The notes under the pieces were generated by a model. The model was given only the letters and a program-made list of their open reading frames with translations. It had not been told where the DNA came from and made no database searches. A stretch of 64,000 bases of DNA, from the NCBI RefSeq assembly GCF_014489115.1, contig NZ_JACTAH010000003.1, positions 1 to 64,000 of the forward strand, read 5' to 3'. The DNA comes from Thauera sedimentorum. Lineage in GTDB: Bacteria; Pseudomonadota; Gammaproteobacteria; Burkholderiales; Rhodocyclaceae. Below are positions 56,508-64,000 of the stretch, in pieces (the first letter of the stretch is position 1; every line of letters starts with the position of its first letter). The position numbers were made by a program, and so were the translations under genes.

Positions 56508-57302
56508 ATGAAGCACCCCTTGTTCGAAGACATGGGGGACGACTACCCGCGGCATCTGGAGGAGCAGTTCGACCGCGTCCTCACGCGCATCGAACAGCTG
56601 TGGGACCTGCCGGAACTCGACGACTACTTCAGCGACCTGCTGATCGACAAGCGCGGCGGGCGCCAGGGTTTTCCCAAGGAAGTCCTCAACGACATCCTGC
56701 GGGTGCGCGCCTTCCGCGAATCCGAATCGCTGTCCGCGGCCGAACGCACCGAAGACGCCCGCCGCGAGCTCGCGCGCCGCGGCCTGATGCTGGAGCGCGC
56801 GGACTTCTTCCGCGCACTCGACGCCGGCGATATCGAACTGATCGATCTCTACGTGCGCGCCCGCTTCAACATCCACATCGCCGACGAACGCGGCGCGACG
56901 CCGATGCTCGCCGCCCTCAAGCGCGGCTACACGGTGATCGCCGGCATCCTGCTCAAGGCCGGCTCCGACGTGAACGCCCCCGACCGCCTGGGGCTCACAC
57001 CGCTGCTGGTGGCCTGCGGCAAGGCGAGCGAGGGCTACCGCAACATCACCGAGATCCTGATCCGCAAGGGCGCGCGCATCAACGTACGCGACCCGCTAGG
57101 CAACACCCCCTTCCTGCTGGCGGTCTCCGGCGGCATGCTGGACATCGCCGCGCTGCTGCTCGAACGCGGCGCGGACCCGAAGGCGGTCAATCGCAAGGGC
57201 GAGAACGCCTACATGCTGGCTCAAGGCCATACCGACCCCACGCTGATCGAACGCCTGCGCGAGATGCTGCGCGCGCAGGACGCCCCGCCCCCTGCGCAAT
57301 GA
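56508..57302 (+). CDS. Ankyrin repeat protein
   Basis: Soluble protein of 264 residues. The N-terminal half is helical and acidic (DYPRHLEEQFDRVLTRIEQLW). The C-terminal half holds about five ankyrin repeats, for example DERGATPMLAALKRGYTVI, DRLGLTPLLVACG and DPLGNTPFLLAVSGGMLDI. Such proteins mediate protein contacts; the partner is not known. Neither a signal peptide nor a secretion signal is visible, so it is probably cytoplasmic. AGGAG lies 8 bases before the ATG at 56508. Confidence 0.85.
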   Translation: MKHPLFEDMGDDYPRHLEEQFDRVLTRIEQLWDLPELDDYFSDLLIDKRGGRQGFPKEVLNDILRVRAFRESESLSAAERTEDARRELARRGLMLERADFFRALDAGDIELIDLYVRARFNIHIADERGATPMLAALKRGYTVIAGILLKAGSDVNAPDRLGLTPLLVACGKASEGYRNITEILIRKGARINVRDPLGNTPFLLAVSGGMLDIAALLLERGADPKAVNRKGENAYMLAQGHTDPTLIERLREMLRAQDAPPPAQ

Positions 57303-57340
57303 CGCACCCGGCATGAAGCCATTGCCCGCGAACTTCCCAC

Positions 57341-57420
57341 CATCGCGGGCAAGCCCGCTCGACCGCCGGAAGCCCGGCCGAGGCAGCAGGCGGGCTGCAG
57401 GAGCGGCCTTGGCCGCGATA
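57341..57420. repeat. REP-like palindromic element (copy 4)
   Basis: Two divergent copies of the unit: CATCGCGGGCAAGCCCGCTC (57341-57360) and CTGCAGGAGCGGCCTTGGCCGCGAT (57395-57419). The second is almost identical to the unit at 13773. It lies in the 215-base gap between the ankyrin and aldehyde dehydrogenase genes. Confidence 0.8.
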
Positions 57421-57517
57421 CTGCCGACGAGGAAACGAGCGCAGCACCGCGGATGCCGTGAATACGCCCTAAAATCACCCGACAAGCACAAACACAAACA
57501 CACTCAGGAGACACCAC

Positions 57518-58948
57518 ATGCCCATGCTGCGCACCCAGTTCTACATCGACGGCCAATGGACCGATCCGGTCGGCAGCGACACCATCGAGGTCATCGATCC
57601 GAGCACCGCCCAGCCCTACGCGCGCATCCCTGCCGGCACCCCGGCCGATGCCGAACGCGCGGTGGCCGCCGCACATGCCGCCTTCGACGGCTGGTCGCGC
57701 ACCACGCCGGCCGAGCGCGCCGCCGCGGTCGGACGCATCGCCCAGGCGCTGGAAGCGCGCAGCGCCGAGCTGGCCGAAGCCATCGCCCGCGAAGTCGGCA
57801 TGCCGCTGAAGATGGCCTCGCGTGTGCAGGTCGGCGGTCCGCTGTGGCACTGGAAGAACTACGCCGCGATGGCCGAACGCTTCGAGTGGGAGCGCCAGGT
57901 CGGCAACTCGCTGGTGCTGCGCCAGCCGGTCGGCGTGGTCGGCGCCATCACCCCGTGGAACTTCCCGCTCAACCAGATCACCCTCAAGGTCGCGCCCGCC
58001 CTGCTGGCCGGCTGCACCGTGGTGCTCAAGCCCTCCGAGGTGGCGCCGATCAACGCCTTCCTGCTCGCCGAGGCCATCCACGAGGCCGGCCTGCCGGCGG
58101 GCGTGTTCAACCTGGTCACCGGCTACGGCCCGGTGGTGGGTGAAGTGCTGGCGCGCGACCCGCGGGTGGACATGGTGTCCTTCACCGGCTCGACCCGCGC
58201 CGGCCGCCGGGTGGCCGAGCTGGCCGCGGCCACGGTCAAGAAGCTCGCGCTGGAACTGGGCGGCAAGTCCGCCGCGGTGGTGCTGGACGACGCCGACCTG
58301 CCGGCCGCGGTCAAGGCCACGGTGTCCAACTGCCTGCTCAACTCCGGCCAGACCTGCTCGGCGCACACCCGCCTGGTGGTGCCGCGCAACCGCCTGGACG
58401 AGGCCGCCGCGCTCGCCGCCGAGGCGATGGCGAAGATGAACCTCGGCCCCGCGCTGGCCGAAGGCAGCCGCCTCGGCCCGCTGGTCAGCGAAGCCCAGCG
58501 CGACCGGGTGCGCGAGCTCATCCGCCGCGGCGTCGCCGAAGGCGCCCGCCTGGTGTGCGGCGGCGCGGAACAGCCTGCGGACCTGCCCGAGGGCTACTTC
58601 GTCTCGCCCACCGTGCTGGTGTGCGAGGACGCCAAGGCCACGGTGGCGCAGGAGGAGATCTTCGGCCCGGTGCTGGTGCTGCTGCCGCACGACGGCGACG
58701 AGGACGCGATCCGCATCGCCAACGACTCGATCTACGGCCTGGGCGGCGCGGTGTGGGCGGGCAGCGACGAACGCGCGCTGGCGGTGGCGCGGCGCATCCG
58801 CAGCGGGCAGATCGACATCAACGGCGGCGCCTTCAACCCTCGCGCGCCCTTCGGCGGCTTCAAGCACTCCGGCCTGGGACGCGAGGGCGGCGAGTACGGG
58901 CTGGAGGAATTCCTCGAATACCAGGCGCTGCAACTGCGCCAGAGCTGA
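57518..58948 (+). CDS. Aldehyde dehydrogenase (NAD(P)+)
   Basis: Oxidises an aldehyde to the carboxylic acid, 476 residues. The catalytic cysteine is in NSGQTCSAHTR (about 278), the general-base glutamate in LELGGKSAAVV (about 244), and the cofactor site in TPWNFPLNQ and FTGSTRAGRR. The C-terminal PFGGFKHSGLGREGGEYGLEEF is the ALDH signature. The substrate cannot be told from the sequence. AGGAG lies 10 bases before the ATG at 57518. It converges on fetB, 6 bases away. Confidence 0.93.
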   Translation: MPMLRTQFYIDGQWTDPVGSDTIEVIDPSTAQPYARIPAGTPADAERAVAAAHAAFDGWSRTTPAERAAAVGRIAQALEARSAELAEAIAREVGMPLKMASRVQVGGPLWHWKNYAAMAERFEWERQVGNSLVLRQPVGVVGAITPWNFPLNQITLKVAPALLAGCTVVLKPSEVAPINAFLLAEAIHEAGLPAGVFNLVTGYGPVVGEVLARDPRVDMVSFTGSTRAGRRVAELAAATVKKLALELGGKSAAVVLDDADLPAAVKATVSNCLLNSGQTCSAHTRLVVPRNRLDEAAALAAEAMAKMNLGPALAEGSRLGPLVSEAQRDRVRELIRRGVAEGARLVCGGAEQPADLPEGYFVSPTVLVCEDAKATVAQEEIFGPVLVLLPHDGDEDAIRIANDSIYGLGGAVWAGSDERALAVARRIRSGQIDINGGAFNPRAPFGGFKHSGLGREGGEYGLEEFLEYQALQLRQS

Positions 58949-58954
58949 ACCCGG

Positions 58955-59755
58955 TCAGCCCCGGCTGCCGACCCGTTCGGGCCGCAGCCGGTGGCGCTCG
59001 TCGAACAGCCGGCGCGCGGCGAGGTTCACCGCCACCATGGTGCCGAAGCCGGTGCCGCCGGCGATCAGGAACATCACCAGGATCTGGTACTTGGCCGCCT
59101 CCAGCGGCGGCGAGCCGGCGAGGATCTGGCCGGTCATCATGCCCGGCAGGCTGACGATGCCGGCCGCGGCCATGGCGTTGATGATCGGGATCAGCCCGAC
59201 GCGCATCGCGTCGTGGCGGATGTCGGCGATCGCCTCCTGCCAGCGCTCGCCCAGCGCAAGGCGGGCCTCGATCACCGCGCGACGCTGCACCGCGTCCTGG
59301 GTGAGGCGGTCCAGCCCCAGGGCGATACCGTTCATGGTGTTGCCCAGCACCATGCCGAGCAGCGGAATGGCGTACTGCGGCGCGTACCAGGGATCGTTGC
59401 CGACCACCGCCACCAGGGCCAGCACGGTGACGGTGAAGGACGACACGAACATCGACACCGTGCCGATGCCGTAGCCCCACCAGCCGTTCAGGCGGTGCTT
59501 CTGCCGCGCGATCACCTCGCGCCCGGCGGCCAGGATCATCACCGCCGCCATCAACGCCACCCAGTGCAGGCGCGCGAACTCGAACACCGCCTTGAGCACC
59601 AGCGCGATCAGCAGCAACTGCACGGTGGTGCGCGCCGCCGAGACCAGCAGCTGGCGCTCCACGCCCAGGCGCAGGCGCAGCGACAACGCGGCCAGCAGCA
59701 GGATCAACGACGCAGCGATCATCAGGTCGGCGGGCGACAACGCCACGACGTTCAT
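58955..59755 (-). CDS. fetB: FetB family ABC transporter permease
   Basis: Membrane permease of 266 residues with about seven hydrophobic segments. The GIVSLPGMMTGQILAGSPPLEAAKYQI stretch (about 198-224, quoted in part) matches E. coli FetB (YbbM) closely. In E. coli FetAB exports iron and protects against peroxide stress; the same role is inferred. It overlaps fetA by ATGA and follows it in the operon. Confidence 0.88.
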   Translation of the reverse strand: MNVVALSPADLMIAASLILLLAALSLRLRLGVERQLLVSAARTTVQLLLIALVLKAVFEFARLHWVALMAAVMILAAGREVIARQKHRLNGWWGYGIGTVSMFVSSFTVTVLALVAVVGNDPWYAPQYAIPLLGMVLGNTMNGIALGLDRLTQDAVQRRAVIEARLALGERWQEAIADIRHDAMRVGLIPIINAMAAAGIVSLPGMMTGQILAGSPPLEAAKYQILVMFLIAGGTGFGTMVAVNLAARRLFDERHRLRPERVGSRG

Positions 59756-60372
59756 GCCTCTACCTCCGCCGCCGTCGCAGCCGCTTCCAGCCGCCCTTCG
59801 CGCAGCATCAGGCTGCGGCTCGCCACCCGCGCGGCCTGGCGCGCATCGTGGCTCACCCACAGCACCGCGGCGGCGTGATCGCGCCGGTAGTCGGCGACCA
59901 GGGCCTCCACCCGCGCGCTGCTTTCAGCATCCAGGTTGCCGGTGGGTTCGTCGAGCAGCAGCGCCGCCGGTTGCAGCGCCAACGCGCGCAGCAGGGCCAG
60001 GCGCTGGCGCTCGCCGGTGGAGCAGCGCGCCACCTCCCAGTCCAGCGCCTCGCCCGGCAGATCGAGCGCTGCCAGCTGCGCGCGCTCGAAGCCGGGCGGA
60101 AAGTGCGCACCCACGCGGGCGTGCCACCACTGGCTCTCGGCGGCCACCAGCACCACCTTGCGGCGCCACTGCGGCGCCGGCATCGCCGAACAGGCCACGC
60201 CGTCCAGCCAGGCCTCGCCGGTGTGCGGATCGAGGTCCGCCAGCGCGCGCAGCAGCAGGGACTTGCCGCTGCCCGAGGCGCCCTGCAGGCAGACGCACTC
60301 GCCCGCGCCGATACGCAGATCGAGCGGGCCGACATGGCGGGTGGCGAAGCGTTCCAGACGTAATTCGGGCAA
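59752..60372 (-). CDS. fetA: FetA family ABC transporter ATP-binding protein
   Basis: ATPase subunit of 206 residues. Walker A is GASGSGKS (about 31-38), the signature motif is CSTGERQRLAL (about 115-125), Walker B is ALLLDEPTG (about 136-144), and the H-loop is WVSHDARQ (about 171). Its overlap with the FetB-type permease identifies the pair. Iron export is inferred. The ATG at 60372 is followed by the unrelated methyltransferase gene upstream, 75 bases away. Confidence 0.9.
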   Translation of the reverse strand: MPELRLERFATRHVGPLDLRIGAGECVCLQGASGSGKSLLLRALADLDPHTGEAWLDGVACSAMPAPQWRRKVVLVAAESQWWHARVGAHFPPGFERAQLAALDLPGEALDWEVARCSTGERQRLALLRALALQPAALLLDEPTGNLDAESSARVEALVADYRRDHAAAVLWVSHDARQAARVASRSLMLREGRLEAAATAAEVEA

Positions 60373-60447
60373 GGCGGCCCCGGTCGAGGGATGAGGGATC
60401 AGCCGTGAGCATAATCGAAGTCCGCCGCCCTGCCCGCCCGCTTCGGC

Positions 60448-61437
60448 TCACTCGCGCTTGTGGGCGAGGAACCAGACGTTCATCGGGTCGTGCGCGAACA
60501 CGGTGCGCCGCACCTCGGCAAAGCCCGCGCTGCGCAGCATGGCTTCGGCGGTCTCCCAGCCCCACATGGTGCCCAGCCCCTCGCCGCCCTGGCCGAGCGA
60601 CACCGGGGTGCAGTGGAAGCAGGAGATGGCGTAGAGGAAGGAGGCCATCGGGAAGTCCAGGTTGTTCTCCAGCCGGGCGGAGCCGCCGATGTCCTGCATC
60701 ACGTAGCGCCCACCCGGGCGCAGCGCGGCGAACAGCGCATCGAGGAAGCGCTGCGGATGCTTCTGGTCGTGCACCGCGTCGAAGGTGGTGATCAGGTCGA
60801 AACGCGCGGCATCGTCCAGATGGCTGAGGTCGCGCACCGCGAAGCGCAGGTTGTCCAGCCCGGCCGCCGCGGTGCTGCGCTGCGCGTGGCCGATTGCGTC
60901 GCGGCACAGGTCGTAGCCGGTGAAGCGGCTCGCGGGAAAGCGGCGGGCCAGTTCGATCAGTGCCGCGCCGCGACCGCAGCCGGCGTCCAGCACCTCGATG
61001 CCGGCCTCCAGGCGCGGCACCAGGCCGTCGTCGATGCCGAGCACGTGGTCGAAGAGCTGCGCCACCACGGTCTGCGCGCTGTCCTCGGCCATCACCTCGT
61101 GGAAGCGCGGGTAGTCCTCGTAGCGCGTGCCCGCGCCGCTGGCGAAGCACTGCAGGATCAGCGGTTCCAGCGCGCCCATCATCGCCACGTGCTGCGCATA
61201 CACCGCCATGTTGCCGAGCCGGCCGCCGCGGGTAAGGCTGGCGGCGTGCTCCGCGGGCAGTGTGTAGTGCGCGCTGGCCGGGTCCCAGCGCACCACGCCG
61301 CCGGTCACCAGCGCGGCCAGCCATTCGCGCACGTAGCGCTCGGCCAGTTCGCTGCGCGCCGCCAGCCCGGCGCTGGTCGCCGGCCCCGCGGCCAGCGCGT
61401 CGAGCAGCCCGCTGCGATGGCCCACCGAGATCATCAC
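60448..61437 (-). CDS. Class I SAM-dependent methyltransferase, N-terminus interrupted by an amber codon
   Basis: Methyltransferase of the winged-helix type (Rv2258c-like family): helix-turn-helix-like dimerisation part (about 10-70), then a Rossmann fold with VLDAGCGRGAALIELA as the SAM motif and FDLITTFDAVHD as the post-I acidic motif. The frame runs back to an ATG at 61548 with AGGAC before it, but codon 17 of that longer frame is TAG (61500-61498). After it the frame is open and continues into this gene. The first possible start downstream is GTG at 61437, with no ribosome site. The protein could be a nonsense mutant, a truncated start, or read through. Substrate unknown. Confidence 0.7.
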   Translation of the reverse strand: MMISVGHRSGLLDALAAGPATSAGLAARSELAERYVREWLAALVTGGVVRWDPASAHYTLPAEHAASLTRGGRLGNMAVYAQHVAMMGALEPLILQCFASGAGTRYEDYPRFHEVMAEDSAQTVVAQLFDHVLGIDDGLVPRLEAGIEVLDAGCGRGAALIELARRFPASRFTGYDLCRDAIGHAQRSTAAAGLDNLRFAVRDLSHLDDAARFDLITTFDAVHDQKHPQRFLDALFAALRPGGRYVMQDIGGSARLENNLDFPMASFLYAISCFHCTPVSLGQGGEGLGTMWGWETAEAMLRSAGFAEVRRTVFAHDPMNVWFLAHKRE

Positions 61438-61665
61438 CGCCAGCGCGCCGTGGTCGAGGATGCCGGCCAGTTGTTCGCCAAAGGCCTCGGCCGCCGCCTA
61501 GTTGAACTCGTGCCGCGCGTGCTGCGGGTTGTCTAGCGTTGCTTCCATGTCCTGTCTCTCCGTTGTCGCCGCCCACGCGGCGTGAATGGCAAGACTAGGC
61601 GCGCGCAGCCGCCCTGCTCAGAGCGGGAGTGGACAGCAGCGGGGCGTTCGTGCCAGTTTTGCCTC

Positions 61666-62715
61666 ATGAGCGCGCAACTGCCGCCGCTGGAAGCCGCCAT
61701 CGTGGTGCTGCCCGACTGCACCCCGACGGTGCCCTACGGCCTGTACGAGGTGTTCGCCGCGGTGGGCACAGCCTGGCCGGCGCTGACCGGCGAGGCGCCG
61801 GCGGCGCGGCGCATCCGCCCGCAGCTGGTAGCGCCGGACACCGCGCCGTTTGCCAGCGCGGTCGGGCTGCCGATCGCCCCGCAGGCCGCCTTCGCCGCGG
61901 TCGAGCGCTGCGACCTGGTGGTGGTGGGCGACCTCTCCCTGCCGCCCGGCGCCAGCCCGCGCGGGCGCTGGCCGGAGGCCGCCGCCTGGCTGCGCCAGCA
62001 GTTCGAGCGCGGCGCGCTGGTGTGTTCGGTGTGCACCGGCTCCCTGTTGCTGGCCGAGGCGGGCCTGCTGGACGGTCTGCCGGCCACCACCCACTGGTGC
62101 GCCACCGGCCTGTTCCGCGAGCACTACCCCCTGGTCCGCCTGCACCCGGAGCGCATCCTGGTGCCGGCCGGCCCCGCGCACCGCATCGTCACCAGCGGCG
62201 GCCAGGCCTCCTGGGAGGACCTCGCCCTTCATCTGGTCGCCCGCCTGTGCGGCGAGGCCGAGGCGGTGCGCATCGCCAAGGTGTTCATCTTCGGCGACCG
62301 CAGCGAAGGCCAGCTGCCCTTCGCCACCATGTGCCGGGTGGCCCGCCACGAGGATGCGGCCATCGCGCGCAGCCAGGCGTGGATCGCCGAGCACTACGAC
62401 CACAACAACCCGGTGGGCGAGATGGCCGCGCGCTCCGGCCTTGCCGAGCGCTCGTTCAAGCGCCGCTTCAAGGCCGCCACCGGCCTCACCCCGCTGGCCT
62501 ACGTGCATGCGCTGCGCATCGAGGAGGCCAAGCACCTGCTGGAGCGCAGCAGCACCGCGGTCGAGACCATCGCCGCCATGGTAGGCTACGGCGACCCCGC
62601 CTTCTTCCGCCGCCTGTTCCGCCGCACCGCCGGCGTGAGCCCGGCGCAGTACCGGCGGCGCTACCAGACCATAGGGCATGTGCAGGACGACGCCCCCGGC
62701 AGGACACAGGAATGA
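61666..62715 (+). CDS. GlxA family AraC-type transcriptional regulator
   Basis: Regulator of 349 residues with an N-terminal DJ-1/PfpI-like domain (about 10-175; CSVCTGSLLLAEAGLL is the nucleophile-elbow region) and a C-terminal AraC double helix-turn-helix (about 235-335; VGEMAARSGLAERSFKRRFK and VETIAAMVGYGDPAFFRRLF). In the family the PfpI-like part senses a small molecule. The ATG at 61666 is preferred over an upstream one that has no supporting site. It is divergent from the methyltransferase gene and overlaps a following Lrp gene (ATGA). Regulation of the methyltransferase by it is likely by position. Confidence 0.88.
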   Translation: MSAQLPPLEAAIVVLPDCTPTVPYGLYEVFAAVGTAWPALTGEAPAARRIRPQLVAPDTAPFASAVGLPIAPQAAFAAVERCDLVVVGDLSLPPGASPRGRWPEAAAWLRQQFERGALVCSVCTGSLLLAEAGLLDGLPATTHWCATGLFREHYPLVRLHPERILVPAGPAHRIVTSGGQASWEDLALHLVARLCGEAEAVRIAKVFIFGDRSEGQLPFATMCRVARHEDAAIARSQAWIAEHYDHNNPVGEMAARSGLAERSFKRRFKAATGLTPLAYVHALRIEEAKHLLERSSTAVETIAAMVGYGDPAFFRRLFRRTAGVSPAQYRRRYQTIGHVQDDAPGRTQE

Positions 62716-63170
62716 AACTCGACCCCACCCAGCGCCGCATCCTGGCGCTGCTGCAGAAAGACTCCACCCTCAGCACCCAGGCGCTGGCCGACAAGGTCGG
62801 CATGTCGCCCTCGCCGTGCTGGCGGCGGGTCAAGGAGATGGAGGAAGCCGGCATCATCCGCGGCTACGTCGCCCTGGCCGATCGCCAGAAGCTGGGCCTG
62901 GGCACCTGCGTGTGGGTGCGGGTGAAGCTCAAGAAGCACAGCACCGAGGTGCTCGACCGCTTCGAGCAGGTGGTCAAGGGCTACGACGAGGTGGTCGAAT
63001 GCTACGAGTTGCTGGGCGAGACCGACTGCCTGCTCAAGCTCTACCTGCCCAACCTGGAAGCCTTCTCGGTGTTCATGCACAACTTCCTGCTGAAGATTCC
63101 CGAGGTGGACGTCACCCACTCCAGCGTGGCGCTGCGCGAGATCAAGAACGAAACGGCCCTGCCGCTTTGA
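62712..63170 (+). CDS. Lrp/AsnC family regulator (second copy)
   Basis: Regulator of 152 residues: helix-turn-helix at about 15-40 (LSTQALADKVGMSPSPCWRR) and a RAM domain (about 65-145). It is a clear paralogue of the Lrp protein at 13863-14327 (both have the S-x-x-P-C-W-R-R-x-K-E pattern). The start overlaps the AraC-type stop, so the two regulators are translated together. Ligand unknown. A terminator-like hairpin follows. Confidence 0.9.
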   Translation: MKLDPTQRRILALLQKDSTLSTQALADKVGMSPSPCWRRVKEMEEAGIIRGYVALADRQKLGLGTCVWVRVKLKKHSTEVLDRFEQVVKGYDEVVECYELLGETDCLLKLYLPNLEAFSVFMHNFLLKIPEVDVTHSSVALREIKNETALPL

Positions 63171-63222
63171 GGCCACCGCCCCATCCCAGCTAAGCGGGTA
63201 CGCCCTGCCCGACGCACCACTC

Positions 63223-63248
63223 CAAAGCCCGCCACCCGGCGGGCTTTG
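63223..63248 (+). terminator. Terminator after the second Lrp gene
   Basis: An 11-bp perfect GC-rich stem (CAAAGCCCGCC with GGCGGGCTTTG) with a 4-base loop, 53 bases past the stop, followed by TGCTTTCTG. The remaining 160 bases up to the nitroreductase gene show no gene. Confidence 0.75.
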
Positions 63249-63410
63249 TGCTTTCTGTGGTGTGCCCAACAGGGCTGGCCGATTGTCACACAGGCGACAA
63301 GCCCGCCCGGGCGCTCGGCTCCCAAGCCCGCATGATTCGCGGCCTGCAGCGCTGCCGGCGGCTGGTACTGCTCTTGCTGGTACCCCAGTACCCCGGCCCG
63401 TGGCTCCGTC

Positions 63411-64000
63411 ATGAACAGTCCGACTTGCGAACTTCCCGCTGCACTCGACCTCATCCGCGACTATCACCAGCGCACCAAGCATCGCTTCGAGGCCTATGCC
63501 CGCAGCCCCGGCTCCCTGGACTGGGACGAGATGCCGGCACCGTTCCGCCACTACGAGGGCTGCCCGCAGATCGCCCTGCCGCTGCTGCAGGAAGCCCGCG
63601 CCGGTACGCCACTGGGCAACGCACTGGCGCGCCCGTTCGGCAGCCTCGATCAAGCCATCGAAGCGGTGCCGGTCGACCTGGCCAGCATCGCGGCCCTGTT
63701 GCAGCTGTCGCTGGGTCTCACCGCCTGGAAGAACCTCGGCCCGGACCGCTGGGCGGTGCGCGCCAATCCCTCGAGCGGCAACCTGCACCCCACCGAAGCC
63801 TGGCTGCTGATCCACGGCATCGCCGGTCTGGCTGATGGCCTCTACCACTACCGCCCGGAAAACCACAGCATCGAACTGCGCGCCGCCCACCCGGCCGGCA
63901 CCGGCCAGCCACGGCTGGCGGTGGCACTGAGTTCGGTGATGTGGCGCGAGGCCTGGAAGTACGGCGAGCGCGCCTTCCGCTACTGCCAGCTGGATACCGG
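63411..64000 (+). CDS. SagB-type nitroreductase family oxidoreductase, cut by the window end
   Basis: The reading frame starts at ATG 63411 and is open to the last base (about 196 codons), so the C-terminus lies outside. Residues about 1-60 have LRDYHQRTKHRF-like and AYARSPGSLDWDEMPAPFR segments found in SagB/ThcOx-type nitroreductases. Later LQLSLGLTAWK, RANPSSGNLHPTEAWLL and GLYHYRPENHSIELR give the FMN-binding pattern; ANPSSGNLHPTE is characteristic. Such enzymes oxidise azolines in peptide maturation, but many genomic members have other roles. No precursor or cyclodehydratase gene is nearby. Confidence 0.85.
   Translation, partial: MNSPTCELPAALDLIRDYHQRTKHRFEAYARSPGSLDWDEMPAPFRHYEGCPQIALPLLQEARAGTPLGNALARPFGSLDQAIEAVPVDLASIAALLQLSLGLTAWKNLGPDRWAVRANPSSGNLHPTEAWLLIHGIAGLADGLYHYRPENHSIELRAAHPAGTGQPRLAVALSSVMWREAWKYGERAFRYCQLDT

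Noticed and set aside
60448..61548. Amber codon read as a special amino acid (for example pyrrolysine)
   Set aside because: Pyrrolysine methyltransferases belong to methanogen-type methylamine systems with a different fold; nothing here supports that system. A simple nonsense mutation or start shift is more likely.

Overview
The window is high-GC, gene-dense chromosomal DNA from a betaproteobacterium, most likely Rhodocyclales of the Thauera/Azoarcus/Aromatoleum kind. I infer this from the gene set rather than from a search: tyrS facing an M23 peptidase next to an rRNA-type promoter, ErpA, Coq7, a single-chain indolepyruvate ferredoxin oxidoreductase, TRAP dicarboxylate transport and a GlnE/YhdP/TldD block. 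About 58 protein genes are supported. I found no tRNA, insertion sequence, prophage or CRISPR array. A strong promoter at the left edge points out of the window, probably into an rRNA operon.

Layout. 1-5.4 kb: tyrS, M23 peptidase, erpA, argC and the rplM-rpsI ribosomal operon. 5.4-5.95 kb: a 560-base gap with the rplM promoter and a probable small RNA carrying anti-Shine-Dalgarno motifs. 5.9-10.1 kb: a YhfA-like OsmC protein, then a leftward run of rubrerythrin, Cys-rich Fe-S protein, DUF3501 protein, CNP1-like exported protein and coq7. 10.3-13.8 kb: rppH, proS, lytic transglycosylase and PilZ. 13.9-18.1 kb: an Lrp regulator divergent from the indolepyruvate oxidoreductase. 18.2-20.6 kb: bactofilin and a divergent sigma-54 activator. 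20.7-29 kb: YhdP, Nit-type amidase, TldD and AsmA. 29.1-36 kb: glnE, CYTH/CHAD protein, sixA, DUF2062 protein and two genes I do not recognise. 36-39.3 kb: nudJ, an unknown exported protein and mnmA as a coupled run, then mscS. 39.4-44.5 kb: ilvE, zinc-finger protein, SnoaL-like protein, YheT hydrolase, phosphomannomutase and HDOD protein. 44.5-49.5 kb: a diguanylate cyclase, alaS and a cobalamin adenosyltransferase. 49.5-51.8 kb: a DUF1538 membrane protein with P-II-like and CBS-domain partners. 51.9-57.3 kb: dinB, the dctPQM TRAP transporter and an ankyrin protein. 57.5-64 kb: aldehyde dehydrogenase, fetAB, a methyltransferase with an in-frame amber codon, a GlxA-type AraC regulator, a second Lrp regulator and a SagB-type nitroreductase cut by the window end.

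The items most worth following up are the DUF1538/P-II-like/CBS module, the candidate anti-Shine-Dalgarno small RNA, the near-consensus sigma-54 promoter in front of bactofilin opposite an activator with a dead receiver, the rubrerythrin/Fe-S/DUF3501 cluster, a perfect palindrome at the promoter of the adenosyltransferase gene, and the amber codon in the methyltransferase. Four copies of one palindromic intergenic repeat (REP-like) are scattered through the window.
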